Numbered from the stretch's first letter, positions 43,849-52,904 are shown. The stretch is DNA of 64,000 bases from Mycobacterium neglectum (GCF_002591975.1 NZ_NVQE01000022.1:31967-95966), one strand, 5' to 3'. Notes: generated from the letters alone by a model not told the origin. Made by a program: numbers and translations.

Positions 43849-44304
43849 TTAGCCGCCGGCCGCCGTCCACGCGTAGGGCAGGAACTTCCCGTCGAAGGTC
43901 ACCACCACCCGGTCTCCGTCAGGATGGGCCTTGCGCTCGACATCGAGGCTGAAGTTGATGGCGCTCATGATCCCGTCGCCGAACTGTTCGTGGATGAGCT
44001 CCTTGATGGCGCCGCCGTAGACCTGAAGTGCCTCGTAGAAACGGTAGATCGTCGGATCGGTGGGTACCGCGCCGGGTAGTCCACCGCGCATCGGTACCGC
44101 CGCCAACACCGCCACCGCCGACTCGTCGAGGCCGAGCATGTCAACGAGTACCTTGCCGGACTCGGCCGGAAGCGGGTGTTGGCCTTGCAGCGCCGCGACT
44201 GTCCACACCACCGGCTTGTCGATGGCGTCGGCAAGCTGCTGCCAAGTGAGTCCCTTGGCTAGACGAGCGGCGCTGATTTGCGCCGTGACCTCAGCCCGGC
44301 TCAT
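43849..44304 (-). CDS. cynS: Cyanase (cyanate hydratase)
   Basis: The 151-residue protein has the two-part cyanase fold: an N-terminal helix-turn-helix-like region (LTWQQLADAIDKPVVW) and the C-terminal cyanate lyase domain with Arg88, Glu91 and Ser114, which match E. coli Arg96, Glu99 and Ser122 at a constant offset of eight. Cyanase decomposes cyanate with bicarbonate to ammonia and CO2 in the cytosol as a decamer. The ATG at 44304 overlaps the stop of the FNT gene (ATGA), so the two are co-transcribed; the channel probably brings in cyanate or removes a related anion. Confidence 0.95.
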   Translation of the reverse strand: MSRAEVTAQISAARLAKGLTWQQLADAIDKPVVWTVAALQGQHPLPAESGKVLVDMLGLDESAVAVLAAVPMRGGLPGAVPTDPTIYRFYEALQVYGGAIKELIHEQFGDGIMSAINFSLDVERKAHPDGDRVVVTFDGKFLPYAWTAAGG

Positions 44305-45155
44305 GCGTTCGCCTCGGCGGGCAGCTTGAAGTCGGCGGGATCGGTCGGACGATTCCACTCGATACCGGTGCGGGCGTGCGTTGCGTAGAGCGTGAGCCCG
44401 ACGAACGCGAGTCCGCCGACGAGATTGCCCACCACAGTGGGGATCTCATTCCAGATGAAATAGTCCGCGATCGAGAAGTCGCCGCCGAGCATGAGCCCGG
44501 ACGGGAAGAGGAACATGTTCACCACCGAGTGTTCGAAGCCCATGTAGAAGAACAGCATGATGGGCATCCACATGGTGATTACCTTGCCCGTCACCGAAGT
44601 CGACATCATTGCTGCGACGACACCGGTCGAGACCATCCAGTTGCAGAGCACGCCGCGGATGAAAAGGGTCAGCATCCCGGCGGCACCGTGGTCGGCGTAT
44701 CCGACCGTGCGGCTGGTTCCGATCTCCCCGAGCTTCTGGCCGACCTCGTTCGGATCCACGGTGAATGCGTAGGTCACGGTGATGGCGATCATCAGCGCCA
44801 CGGTCAGCGCGCCGAGAAAATTACCGACGAAGACCAGGCCCCAGTTGCGCAACATCGACCGGACCGTGACGCCACGCCGTTTGTCGAGTAACGCCAGCGG
44901 AACCAGCGTGAATACTCCGGTGAGCAAGTCGAAGCCCATCAAATACAGCAGACAGAAGCCGACCGGAAACAGCACCGCTCCGACAAGGGCGTTGCCCGTC
45001 TGCACGGTGATCGTGACCGCGAACGCAGCGGCCAACGCGAGGATGGCGCCGGCCATGTAGGCACGGATCACGGTGTCTCGGGTGGACATGAACACCTTGT
45101 TTTCACCGGCGTCGATCATCTTCGTTACGAACTGCGGGGGTTCCACGTAGGACAT
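44301..45155 (-). CDS. Formate/nitrite transporter (FNT) family channel
   Basis: The 284-residue protein has six membrane segments and the FNT signatures GFDLLTGVFTLV and the central-histidine motif GFEHSVVNMF, the latter identical in type to FocA. FNT channels form pentamers in the inner membrane and pass formate, nitrite or hydrosulfide. The gene is coupled to cyanase, so cyanate is a likely additional substrate. It heads the operon. Confidence 0.9.
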   Translation of the reverse strand: MSYVEPPQFVTKMIDAGENKVFMSTRDTVIRAYMAGAILALAAAFAVTITVQTGNALVGAVLFPVGFCLLYLMGFDLLTGVFTLVPLALLDKRRGVTVRSMLRNWGLVFVGNFLGALTVALMIAITVTYAFTVDPNEVGQKLGEIGTSRTVGYADHGAAGMLTLFIRGVLCNWMVSTGVVAAMMSTSVTGKVITMWMPIMLFFYMGFEHSVVNMFLFPSGLMLGGDFSIADYFIWNEIPTVVGNLVGGLAFVGLTLYATHARTGIEWNRPTDPADFKLPAEANA

Positions 45156-45384
45156 GGTGTCGCTTCTTCCGTCGTCGACGTGCGATCAGCGCCAGGGCGT
45201 CGATGGCCGGGCGGCATTTAGGTATCTGCGCGAGCCTGCCCGACGGCCGTGTCATCGATGTGAAGCGGCGAACAGGACCATGTCACGTTCTCTTCACTAC
45301 CCGGCGGGGCCGGCTGTGAGGCCGAGCGCGTTCTGAGTTGTTCGGCGCGGCGAGCCCTCGAATCCGCAGGTAACGTCGGCGTTG

Positions 45385-46599
45385 ATGACAGACACCCCGG
45401 CCGACGTAGTCGAATCGATCGACCCGCCACGGCGGTCCCGCCATCTGCGGCGCCTGGCGGTGGTGGTGGCCATCGTGCTGCTGCTGTTCGGGGTGCCGTG
45501 GTGGACGCTGCTGGCGTCCGGTGCGGCCTGGCCGACGCCGGTGTTCGTGGCGGGCACACTCATCTTCGTCTCAGCGGCTATCGCCCTGCCGTCGCTGATG
45601 GTGCTGGGACACGGCCGCAGGCATCTCGACGGGGCCGCCGCGGCCGGCGACGCGCTACTGGGCGCGGCGTGGGTGCTGTTCGTCTGGTCGGTGTTGGGCC
45701 AGGTCGCACGCCTGGTCCTGCTCGCCGCGGGTGTCCAGGATCCGGCGCGGTCACGGTGGGTCGCGGCCGGTGTCCTCGTCGTCGCGGTGGTCCTCCTCGG
45801 GTGGGGTTACGTCGAGGCGATGCGAGTTCCGCGCGTTCGGGAAATCGAGGTGACCATCGACCGGCTCGGCCGCGGTCTGGATGGCCTGCGCGTCGCCCTC
45901 ATCACCGACACTCATTACGGTCCGATCGACCGGGCGCGGTGGTCGGCAGCCGTCGTCGGGCGGGTCAACGGCCTCGGCGCCGACGTCGTCTGTCACCTCG
46001 GCGACATCGCCGACGGAACGGTCGAGGTACGCGAGAAGCAGGCGAGCCCGTTGGCGTCGGCCCGGGCCGCCGCGGCGCGTGTCTATGTCACCGGCAACCA
46101 CGAGTACTTCAGCGAGGCGCAGGGGTGGCTCGATTACATGGAGAGCATCGGCTGGGCTGCGTTGCACAATCGCCATGTCGTCGTCGAACGCGGTGGTGAC
46201 CGGCTCATCGTCGCCGGGGTGGACGATGCCACCGCCAAGGCGTCCGGCGTCCACGGACATGGCGCAAATCTCGATGCCGCGCTCAGAGGTGCCGACCGCG
46301 CGCTGCCGGTGTTCCTCCTGGCGCACCAACCAAAGCAGATTCCGCACGCCGTACGGGCGGGCGTCGATCTCCAGGTTTCCGGACACACCCATGGCGGCCA
46401 GATCTGGCCGTTCAATTTCCTTGTCCGACTGGATCAACCGGTGGTGCAGGGACTGAGTCGACACGGTGAGCGGACTCAGCTGTACACCAGCCGCGGCACA
46501 GGGTTCTGGGGGCCGCCGTTCCGCGTGTTCGCTCCCAGCGAGATCACCCTGCTGACCCTGCGCTGCGTGCCGAATAGCACTGGTGGGCAACGAATGTGA
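45385..46599 (+). CDS. Membrane-anchored metallophosphoesterase, YkuE-like
   Basis: The 404-residue protein has about four N-terminal membrane segments and a calcineurin-like domain with all the metal motifs: LITDTHYG, HLGDIAD, GNHEYF, LAHQP and SGHTHGGQIWP. It faces the cytosol or the outside depending on the first helix; the catalytic part resembles YkuE. The substrate is unknown. The ATG is three bases after a TTG that could also start translation. Confidence 0.9.
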   Translation: MTDTPADVVESIDPPRRSRHLRRLAVVVAIVLLLFGVPWWTLLASGAAWPTPVFVAGTLIFVSAAIALPSLMVLGHGRRHLDGAAAAGDALLGAAWVLFVWSVLGQVARLVLLAAGVQDPARSRWVAAGVLVVAVVLLGWGYVEAMRVPRVREIEVTIDRLGRGLDGLRVALITDTHYGPIDRARWSAAVVGRVNGLGADVVCHLGDIADGTVEVREKQASPLASARAAAARVYVTGNHEYFSEAQGWLDYMESIGWAALHNRHVVVERGGDRLIVAGVDDATAKASGVHGHGANLDAALRGADRALPVFLLAHQPKQIPHAVRAGVDLQVSGHTHGGQIWPFNFLVRLDQPVVQGLSRHGERTQLYTSRGTGFWGPPFRVFAPSEITLLTLRCVPNSTGGQRM

Positions 46600-46782
46600 A
46601 CGGTAGGCGGAACCGTCGTCGCGGCGTCCGCTGATATCGGCGGCCCGGGCGAACGCACTCCCAGATGGGCACGGTTCGCCCAGCCACACCCCACGGGTTT
46701 GAACCGCCACTTTGTCGGATATGGAACAGGCATGGTCGCGCTTATGACCCCGACGCATCGCGGGCACATCGATTCCTGATCA

Positions 46783-48363
46783 GTGATAGATCCTGCACGT
46801 ACTCCGAACACAGACCGACGCCGGCGCGGACTGAGAATTCCGCTGGTCGGGCGTCGTGATCCCGCTCCATCCGCCGGACAGCGAACCAGGCAGTCCGGCG
46901 GCGCCGACGATCTGCACACCCGCAAGGTTCTCGATCTGACTGTTCGGCTCGCCGAGGTGATGCTGTCATCCGGCTCGGGCACCGCGGATGTCGTCGTGAC
47001 GGCTCAAGACGTGGCCGCGGCCTATCAGCTTCATGACTGTGTCGTCGATGTGTTCGTCACCACCATCTTCGCCTCAGCGCTGTCCACGGAGGCCAGCCCG
47101 CCCGTCACCATCGTGCGGTCGGCCCACACCCGGTCCACCGACTACTCGAGGCTGGCGGAACTTGATCGGCTGGTCCGGCGGATCACCTCCGGCGGTGTGT
47201 CGGTCGAGTCGGCCCACGAGGCGATGGACGAGTTGACCGCGCGCCCGCACCCGTACCCGCGCTGGGTGGCGACCGTGGGATGGGCGGGCTTCGCCCTCGG
47301 CATCGCGATGCTCTTCGGCGGCACGTGGTTGACCTGCCTTTTGGCTGCCGTCACGTCAGCGGTCATCGATCGGGTGGGTCGGCTGCTGAACCGCTTCGGA
47401 ACACCGATGTTCTTCCTGCAGGCGGCCGGAGCGTTCATCGCCACCCTTGTCGCGGTGGCGGCCTACCGGTTCGCCGATCAAGGGCCGACCACATTGGTGG
47501 CCACCGGGATCGTGATGCTGCTCGCCGGTCTGACCCTGGTCGGCTCGGTACAAGACGCGCTCACCGGATACATGCTGACCGCCGTCGCTCGGCTCGGTGA
47601 CGTCCTGTTCATGACGGCGGGCATCGTTGTCGGCATTCTTGCCGGACTTCAGGTCGCTGCCCTTGCCGACATCACGATCAGGCTTCAAGTCGATGCGACG
47701 CAGACCTTCTTCATTCCGAGTGGGCCGGGCCCGATTGCGCTGGCCGTGTCGGGTGCGGCGTTGGCGGGTGCATGCCTGACCATCGTCAGCTATGCACGTC
47801 TGCGCGCCGTGGCTACCGCCGGGGTCGTGGCCGGCCTAGCCGAGTTGGTACTGATCGGGCTGGCGAACGGAGGATTGGGCCAGGTGGTGGCCACCGGGAC
47901 CGCCGCGGTCGGGGTCGGCTTGCTGGCGACGTTGTCGTCGATCCGGCGGCAGGCGCCGGCTCTGGTGACGGCCACCGCCGGAATCACGCCGATGCTGCCG
48001 GGCCTTGCCGTGTTCAGGGCGGTGTTCTATTTCGTCGTCGACAAGGACTACGGCCAGGGGATCGCTCAAGCGGCGGCCGCTGCGGCGACGGCGCTGGCGA
48101 TCGGCGCCGGCGTGGTGATGGGTGAACTGCTCGGTTCGCCGCTGCGCTACCGGGCGGGGCGGTTGGGCAATCTGTTGCGCGTGCGAGGGGCACCCGGTTT
48201 GCGCCGTGCGGTGGGCCGGGCGGTGCGACTCCGACCGACCGTGCCCCAGACGCGGGCCGCCGCGGCCGCCGAACGAGCATTGAGTGTCGCACTGGAACCG
48301 ACACCCGCCGACGATGTGGGCGAGACGCGTGAACGGCGGGAGCCCGACGGCGACGAACAGTAG
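46783..48363 (+). CDS. ThrE-type threonine/serine exporter
   Basis: The 526-residue protein has the two ThrE domains: a cytosolic helical/beta N-terminal part (VMLSSGSGTADVVVTAQDVAAAY) of the PF06738 type and a hydrophobic half with about ten membrane helices, where FFIPSGPGPIALAVSG marks the second (ThrE_2) domain. C. glutamicum ThrE exports threonine and serine. The start GTG is uncertain; the first residues are Arg-rich. The gene ends at the first copy of a tandem repeat (TAG) and faces an enoyl-CoA hydratase gene. Confidence 0.88.
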   Translation: MIDPARTPNTDRRRRGLRIPLVGRRDPAPSAGQRTRQSGGADDLHTRKVLDLTVRLAEVMLSSGSGTADVVVTAQDVAAAYQLHDCVVDVFVTTIFASALSTEASPPVTIVRSAHTRSTDYSRLAELDRLVRRITSGGVSVESAHEAMDELTARPHPYPRWVATVGWAGFALGIAMLFGGTWLTCLLAAVTSAVIDRVGRLLNRFGTPMFFLQAAGAFIATLVAVAAYRFADQGPTTLVATGIVMLLAGLTLVGSVQDALTGYMLTAVARLGDVLFMTAGIVVGILAGLQVAALADITIRLQVDATQTFFIPSGPGPIALAVSGAALAGACLTIVSYARLRAVATAGVVAGLAELVLIGLANGGLGQVVATGTAAVGVGLLATLSSIRRQAPALVTATAGITPMLPGLAVFRAVFYFVVDKDYGQGIAQAAAAAATALAIGAGVVMGELLGSPLRYRAGRLGNLLRVRGAPGLRRAVGRAVRLRPTVPQTRAAAAAERALSVALEPTPADDVGETRERREPDGDEQ

Positions 48364-48429
48364 CGCCCCGCCACTGTGCCGTACTAGTGGCCCCGCCACT
48401 GTGCCGTACTAGTGGCCCCGCCACTGTGG
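48361..48429. repeat. Tandem 24-25-base repeat at a convergent gene junction
   Basis: Three copies occur: 48361-48384 (24 bases), 48385-48409 (25 bases) and 48410-48429 (partial). The unit reads TAGTGG-CCCCG-CCACTGTG-CCGTAC. It includes the TAG stop of the ThrE gene and, on the other strand, the last codons and stop of the enoyl-CoA hydratase gene. Each unit contains a GTGG/CCAC pair that could fold. A related element lies at 50721-50741. Confidence 0.9.
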
Positions 48430-49182
48430 CCTGCGCTTCTCCCGCCACGCCTGGATCCCCTCGGCGACATCATCAGTGGCTGCGGCGACTTTGCGCATCG
48501 TCTCACCGAACCGGACGGACTCGATCCACCCCATGTTCGCGGTGCGCCACGCGACCTCTTTGGTGGCGCGCTGTGCCAGGGGCGCGGCCTTCGTCAGGGT
48601 CTGCGCCCATGCGCGGGCCTGCGCCTGCAGATCGTCGGGTTCGACCAGCTTCCACACCAGGCCAACCTCTTTGGCGCGTTCGGCCGTCATCGGTGCACCG
48701 GTCAGCAGCAGTTCCATGGCGTCGGCCCAGCGCAGCCGCTCGGGCAGGCGAATCGCTCCGACGATGGTGGGCATGCCAAGCGTCACCTCGGGGAACGAGA
48801 ACGTGGCCGTAGTAGAGGCAAAGACGAAGTCGCAGAACAGAACTCCCGTCACACCGTAGCCGACGCACGGGCCGTTGACGGCGGCGATCGTCGGCTTGAA
48901 CAGTTCCATCCCGCTCTCGAACGAATTGATTGTCGGCTTCTCCCAGAACGTGCCGCCGAAGGTGCCCACCGACCCCTCGCCGTCCTTGAGGTCGCCTCCG
49001 GCGCAGAACACGCTGCCGTTGGCAGTCAGAATTCCCACCCACGCGTCTTCGTCGTCGCGGAACCGCTCCCACGCCGCGTTCAGCTCTTGCCGGAGAGCGC
49101 CGTTGATGGCGTTGCGCGCCTCGGGCCGATTGAGCGTGATCGTGGCGATGTGATCGTCCAACTCGTAGGTGACGAGGCTCAT
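48409..49182 (-). CDS. Enoyl-CoA hydratase/isomerase (crotonase) family protein
   Basis: The 257-residue crotonase-fold protein has oxyanion-hole segments GSVFCAGGDLK and GPCVGYGVTG, where Gly-Tyr-Gly replaces the usual GGG. The C-terminal helix ends PQWRGH, encoded in the last repeat copy. It lacks the usual second catalytic Glu in an obvious place (TATFSFPEVTLGM shows one candidate). It may hydrate enoyl-CoA or act as a hydrolase or isomerase. The ATG at 49182 starts the first strand; a longer frame upstream gives an unlikely extension. Confidence 0.88.
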   Translation of the reverse strand: MSLVTYELDDHIATITLNRPEARNAINGALRQELNAAWERFRDDEDAWVGILTANGSVFCAGGDLKDGEGSVGTFGGTFWEKPTINSFESGMELFKPTIAAVNGPCVGYGVTGVLFCDFVFASTTATFSFPEVTLGMPTIVGAIRLPERLRWADAMELLLTGAPMTAERAKEVGLVWKLVEPDDLQAQARAWAQTLTKAAPLAQRATKEVAWRTANMGWIESVRFGETMRKVAAATDDVAEGIQAWREKRRPQWRGH

Positions 49183-49253
49183 GGCGCCACGATGCCATGT
49201 CCAAGCGCTGGGGAGGGTGACCGAAGCGGCCGGGCGAGACATACCGTCGGACG

Positions 49254-50723
49254 ATGAACTTCGAGGAGTACCGGACGTACGACGCCACCGGGCTGGCGAA
49301 ACTGGTCGCCGACAAGGAGGTGTCCGCGGCCGAGCTGCTGACCCTCGCGCGGGAGCGCGCCGCCGTGGTGAACCCGCGGATCAACGCGATCGTGCGCGAC
49401 GTCCCCGCGGCACCTACGGCCGATCTCGGCGGCCCGTTCGCCGGCGTCCCGTTCCTGATCAAGGACTTGTCGCAGGACTATGCCGGTCTGCCGACATCGA
49501 ATGGCTCACGTGCGCTGATGTCGGTGCCCGCTGCCGCGCACGCCACCGTCGTCCAGCGCTGGATCGACGCGGGGCTGGTCATCTTCGGCAAGACCAACAC
49601 CCCGGAGTTCGGGGCGAAGGGGATCACCGAGCCCGTCGCGTGGGGTCCGACCCGCAATCCGTGGGATCTCCAGCGCTCGCCGGGTGGCTCGTCGGGCGGA
49701 TCGGCCGCCGCGGTCGCGGCGGGGATCGTGCCGTGTGCCGGTGCGAGCGACGGTGGCGGGTCGATCCGCATCCCGGCCGCCAGCTGTGGGCTGGTCGGTT
49801 TGAAACCCGGCCGTGGGCTGACGCCCTCGGGGCCGGCGACGGGCGAGTCCATGCATGGCGCGGCCGTGCAGGGCGTTGTCTCGCGCACGGTGCGCGATAC
49901 CGCCGCGATGCTCGACGTCATCGGCGGCGGCGAACCGTCCGGACCCTTCGTGCCCGGCATGCCGGACGCACCGTTCGCGTCGTCCGTCGGAGCAGACCCG
50001 GGCACGCTGCGAATCGGCGTGCGAGTGCCGACGGCGATCAATCCCTCGCCGCATCCCGAGGCGTACGCGGCCGTCGAAGCGACCGTCAAGGCGTTGACCG
50101 AGCTGGGCCACCACGTCGACGAGCTGCCGCAGGCGCCCTTCGACGATGCCGCGCTGGCGCGGGAGTTCCTGCTCGGGTGGTTCGTCTACACGGCGTGGGA
50201 ACTCGCCGAGGCCAAGCGCGTCAGCGGCGCCGGCGACGAGTCCTTCGAGCGCGACACCCTGATCATGGCGGCACTCGGTCGCGCGACCCGCAGCGTGGAC
50301 TATGTCGATGCGGTCCAGAAGCGTCACGAGCACACCCGCCGCTTGACCACGTTCTTCGAGTCCTATGACCTGCTGATGACCCCCTCACTGGCCACTCCGC
50401 CCCCGAAGATCGGCGAATTCGATCTACCCGTCGCGTTGCAGCACGGCGCAGACCTGTTGATCAAGACGCGCACGTCCCGGATCTTGCGCTTCACGAAGAT
50501 CGTCGACGACATGGTGGACAAGAACCTCGGCTGGGTGCCGTACACGCAGCTGGCAAATATCACTGGGCGGCCCGCGATTACGCTGCCGACGCACTGGACC
50601 GCGTCGGGTATTCCGTTGGGCGTGCAATTCGTCGCCCCACTGGCGGGCGAGTCGCTGCTCATCCGGTTGGCGGCCCAGCTCGAGCGGGCATTGCCGTGGG
50701 CGGATCGCGTCGCACCCGTCTAG
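49254..50723 (+). CDS. Amidase signature family enzyme
   Basis: The 489-residue protein has the amidase-signature triad: Lys in FLIKDL, cis-Ser in SPGGSSGGSAAAV and the nucleophile Ser in GASDGGGSIRIPA. Six-aminohexanoate and other amide hydrolases share it. It is cytosolic with no signal. The substrate is unknown. Its TAG lies within a 21-base palindromic repeat element. The ATG is the first in-frame start and begins the family's usual helix (YDATGLAKLVADKEV). Confidence 0.9.
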   Translation: MNFEEYRTYDATGLAKLVADKEVSAAELLTLARERAAVVNPRINAIVRDVPAAPTADLGGPFAGVPFLIKDLSQDYAGLPTSNGSRALMSVPAAAHATVVQRWIDAGLVIFGKTNTPEFGAKGITEPVAWGPTRNPWDLQRSPGGSSGGSAAAVAAGIVPCAGASDGGGSIRIPAASCGLVGLKPGRGLTPSGPATGESMHGAAVQGVVSRTVRDTAAMLDVIGGGEPSGPFVPGMPDAPFASSVGADPGTLRIGVRVPTAINPSPHPEAYAAVEATVKALTELGHHVDELPQAPFDDAALAREFLLGWFVYTAWELAEAKRVSGAGDESFERDTLIMAALGRATRSVDYVDAVQKRHEHTRRLTTFFESYDLLMTPSLATPPPKIGEFDLPVALQHGADLLIKTRTSRILRFTKIVDDMVDKNLGWVPYTQLANITGRPAITLPTHWTASGIPLGVQFVAPLAGESLLIRLAAQLERALPWADRVAPV

Positions 50724-50741
50724 TGGTGCGCACCACTGTGG
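50721..50741. repeat. Palindromic repeat element with a 16-base perfect palindrome
   Basis: TAGTGG-TGCGCA-CCACTGTGG; bases 50722-50737 form a perfect palindrome. It shares the arms TAGTGG and CCACTGTGG with the tandem repeat at 48361-48429. It starts at the stop codon of the amidase gene. A second inverted pair, ACCTG/CAGGT (50747-50761), follows. Together they could terminate transcription or be a dispersed repeat. Confidence 0.75.
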
Positions 50742-50776
50742 GTTTGACCTGAACCGCAGGTGGAAATGCAAATTCC

Positions 50777-51316
50777 ATGCATCCGCTTCCGATTCTCCTG
50801 GTCAGCGCCTTAGCTCTGACCTCGTGTGCCGCATTCGCCAATCAGGCCGCCACCGAGTCCTCGACGACCGGCGCGACCACAGTGGCCACACCGAGAACAG
50901 AGGCAACGGCCACGCCCACCCCGATTCCCTCGACCGATCGAATTCCGCCCATCGGGGACGTCTCACTCGAGATGGACGACCGCGGCGATCTGGGACAGAT
51001 CATCGTCGACGGTTCGGGCCGCACCGTGTACGCGTTCACGTCGGACCCGTTGAACGAACCGACCTGTTACGACGCCTGTGCCGACACGTGGCTGCCGATA
51101 CTGGCCAAGGGCAATCCGGCGGGCGGCATCGGCATCGACGCGGCCGCGGCGGCAACGACTCCGCGCCGCGACGGCGCCAACCAGGTCACCTACAAGGGCC
51201 ACCCGCTGTACCACTATGCGGGCGACAAGAGCGATATGGACGCCGGGGGACAGGGCTTGGACCTGTTCGGCGGCGAGTGGCACGTGCTGACCAAGGACGG
51301 GCAGCCGTTGGCCTGA
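50777..51316 (+). CDS. Exported lipoprotein with COG4315-type domain
   Basis: The 179-residue protein has a lipoprotein signal with lipobox LTSC, a Thr/Ala/Pro-rich linker, and a C-terminal region with the repeated pattern ATFVYAF-like (GRTVYAFTSD, YDACADTWLP, GHPLYHYAGDKSD) typical of the COG4315 secreted-lipoprotein family. The Cys pair in the middle (CYDAC) is four residues apart and may bind metal or heme, an open point. The function of the family is not known. Confidence 0.82.
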   Translation: MHPLPILLVSALALTSCAAFANQAATESSTTGATTVATPRTEATATPTPIPSTDRIPPIGDVSLEMDDRGDLGQIIVDGSGRTVYAFTSDPLNEPTCYDACADTWLPILAKGNPAGGIGIDAAAAATTPRRDGANQVTYKGHPLYHYAGDKSDMDAGGQGLDLFGGEWHVLTKDGQPLA

Positions 51317-51320
51317 CGAG

Positions 51321-51746
51321 TCAGTACGCGTAGCGACTCACGCGCTCCGGGTGGATGACGAAACGAACCTGGTCCTCGGCCAGAATCTCGGCGAGATCCT
51401 TTGCACGTGCTGGGTCGTCGAGGTCCCAGTAGCGCGCGGCCAGTCGGGCGGCCAGGTCCCGTCCTCCGTCGGATTCGACCGTGGCGCGGCCGGCGACGGA
51501 TACCCACCTCTCTCGTTCACCCACCGGCGCGGCGATGACGAGTGAGGCACGCGGGTCGTCACGCACGCGCCGTACCTTGAGAGTGTCTGGGCCCGTGAAC
51601 AATTGGACCGTGCCCTCGTCGGTGGCCTCGAACCACACCGGCCGGGGCTGTGGCGGAACAGGGCCCTTGGCCACGGACAGGAATCCGTGCAGGGGGCGCC
51701 GGAGGAACTCGAGGTCCTGGGCAGTCAGCGAATTGTCAGAACTCAT
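51321..51746 (-). CDS. Pyridoxamine 5'-phosphate oxidase-like split-barrel protein
   Basis: The 141-residue protein has the PPOX/F420 split barrel: FLSVAKGPVPPQPRPVWF, TLKVRRVRDDPRASLVI and GERERWVSVAGRATVE. Actinobacterial members bind FMN, F420 or heme. The pattern RPVWF followed by DTLKVRRVRDDPR is typical of F420-type members. The start overlaps the stop of a short acidic gene as ATGA, so both are on one transcript. Confidence 0.85.
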   Translation of the reverse strand: MSSDNSLTAQDLEFLRRPLHGFLSVAKGPVPPQPRPVWFEATDEGTVQLFTGPDTLKVRRVRDDPRASLVIAAPVGERERWVSVAGRATVESDGGRDLAARLAARYWDLDDPARAKDLAEILAEDQVRFVIHPERVSRYAY

Positions 51747-51859
51747 TTCTTCGATGACTCGTCGTCCTCATCAGTCTCCGTCGGCAGCGCCTCTGCTCCC
51801 GGGGTGGCGGGTGTGGTCAGAATTTCGTCGGCTTCCTTCGCGGGCTCCGGAGTCGTCAT
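51743..51859 (-). CDS. Short acidic protein coupled to the PPOX gene
   Basis: This 38-residue gene reads MTTPEPAKEADEILTTPATP, then GAEALPTETDEDDESSKK. It is rich in Asp, Glu, Thr and Pro, with no membrane segment. Its ATGA stop-start overlap with the PPOX gene and its in-frame start make it credible despite the length. It could be a disordered partner or a leader controlling translation of the next gene. No family is recognised. Confidence 0.55.
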   Translation of the reverse strand: MTTPEPAKEADEILTTPATPGAEALPTETDEDDESSKK

Positions 51860-52043
51860 GACTCACTTCTACCCGCGATCCGACCGGCGAAAACGGCGCG
51901 TGAATTAGTCTGTGCGGTCGCTGAATCGGGACAGGTACAGCCATGTCGGCCGCGTCACCCACACGTATGCGCCAAGGCAGTGACATGCGGCAACGTCAGA
52001 CCTCGTGTACGACGTGTCGTCGCCGGTGGGGCATGATGCGCAG

Positions 52044-52904
52044 GTGACGTACCGCCCGCCGACCTTGGCCGACGTTATCGCCACCCTTCACGTCGATCGT
52101 GTCGACGACGATCATTTCCGCGCCGGACAGCTCGACAATCCGGCCCACCACATCGTCGGCGGCCATATCGCCGGGCAGGCGCTGATGGCGGCGAGCCTGA
52201 CGGCGCCCGGCCGGACACCGCACAGCATGCACGTGTACTACGTGCGAGCCGGCGACGCTCGCGAGCCCGTCGACTTCCTCGTCGATGTGGCGCGCGACGG
52301 CGGCTCGCTGTCGACCCGCCAGATCACGGCGCGCCAGAACGGTCAGATCCTGCTCGAAGTACTCGCGTCGTTCAGTGCGCCGATCGAGTCGCTCGACTAC
52401 CACCAACCGATGCCCGACGTCGCCGACCCGGAAACCCTGCCGCCGATCCAGGAGCAGTTGGCGGACTACGCCGATGAGCTCGGCGGGCACTGGGTACGCC
52501 CGCAGGCCTTCGATCTGCGCTACGTCGACGCACCACCCCGCCTGGCCCTGGAGTTGCCCGACCCGCCTGGACGAATGCGAATGTGGTGGCGGCCCAACGG
52601 CTCCGTGCCGGCCGACGAGGTGTTGCACAGCTGTCTGCTGACGTACCTGTCGGGCACGACGATGGTCGAGGCGGCACTCGCACGGCGGCGACAGACGCCG
52701 ATCAGCACCTTCAACGCGCTCATCGACCATGCGCTGTGGTTTCACCGTCCCGTCGACTTGTCGGATTGGGTACTGTCCGACCAGGTTTCGCCCAGCGGCG
52801 TCGCCGGCAGAGGACTCACGACGTCGACGATGTACAACCGGGCGGGCCAACTGGTCTGCATCGCAACCCAGGAGCTCTACTTCGGCCGTAAACAGGAGGC
52901 ATGA
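52044..52904 (+). CDS. tesB: Acyl-CoA thioesterase II (TesB-type)
   Basis: The 286-residue double hot-dog thioesterase has the TesB features: FRAGQLDNPAHHIVGGHIAGQ, SMHVYYVRAGDA, and the second hot-dog with LIDHALWFHRPVDLSDW, where the conserved Asp of the Asp-Thr-Gln triad is expected. It would hydrolyse medium- and long-chain acyl-CoAs in the cytosol. The GTG at 52044 is used because homologs start there with VTYRPPTLADV; a GTG 39 bases upstream would give a longer N-terminus. It overlaps the next gene (ATGA). Confidence 0.88.
   Translation: MTYRPPTLADVIATLHVDRVDDDHFRAGQLDNPAHHIVGGHIAGQALMAASLTAPGRTPHSMHVYYVRAGDAREPVDFLVDVARDGGSLSTRQITARQNGQILLEVLASFSAPIESLDYHQPMPDVADPETLPPIQEQLADYADELGGHWVRPQAFDLRYVDAPPRLALELPDPPGRMRMWWRPNGSVPADEVLHSCLLTYLSGTTMVEAALARRRQTPISTFNALIDHALWFHRPVDLSDWVLSDQVSPSGVAGRGLTTSTMYNRAGQLVCIATQELYFGRKQEA

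Noticed and set aside
46600..46782. Possible tRNA-like text (GGTTTGAACCGCC) upstream of the ThrE gene.
   Set aside because: No cloverleaf can be folded around it: no matching acceptor stem or anticodon arm was found.
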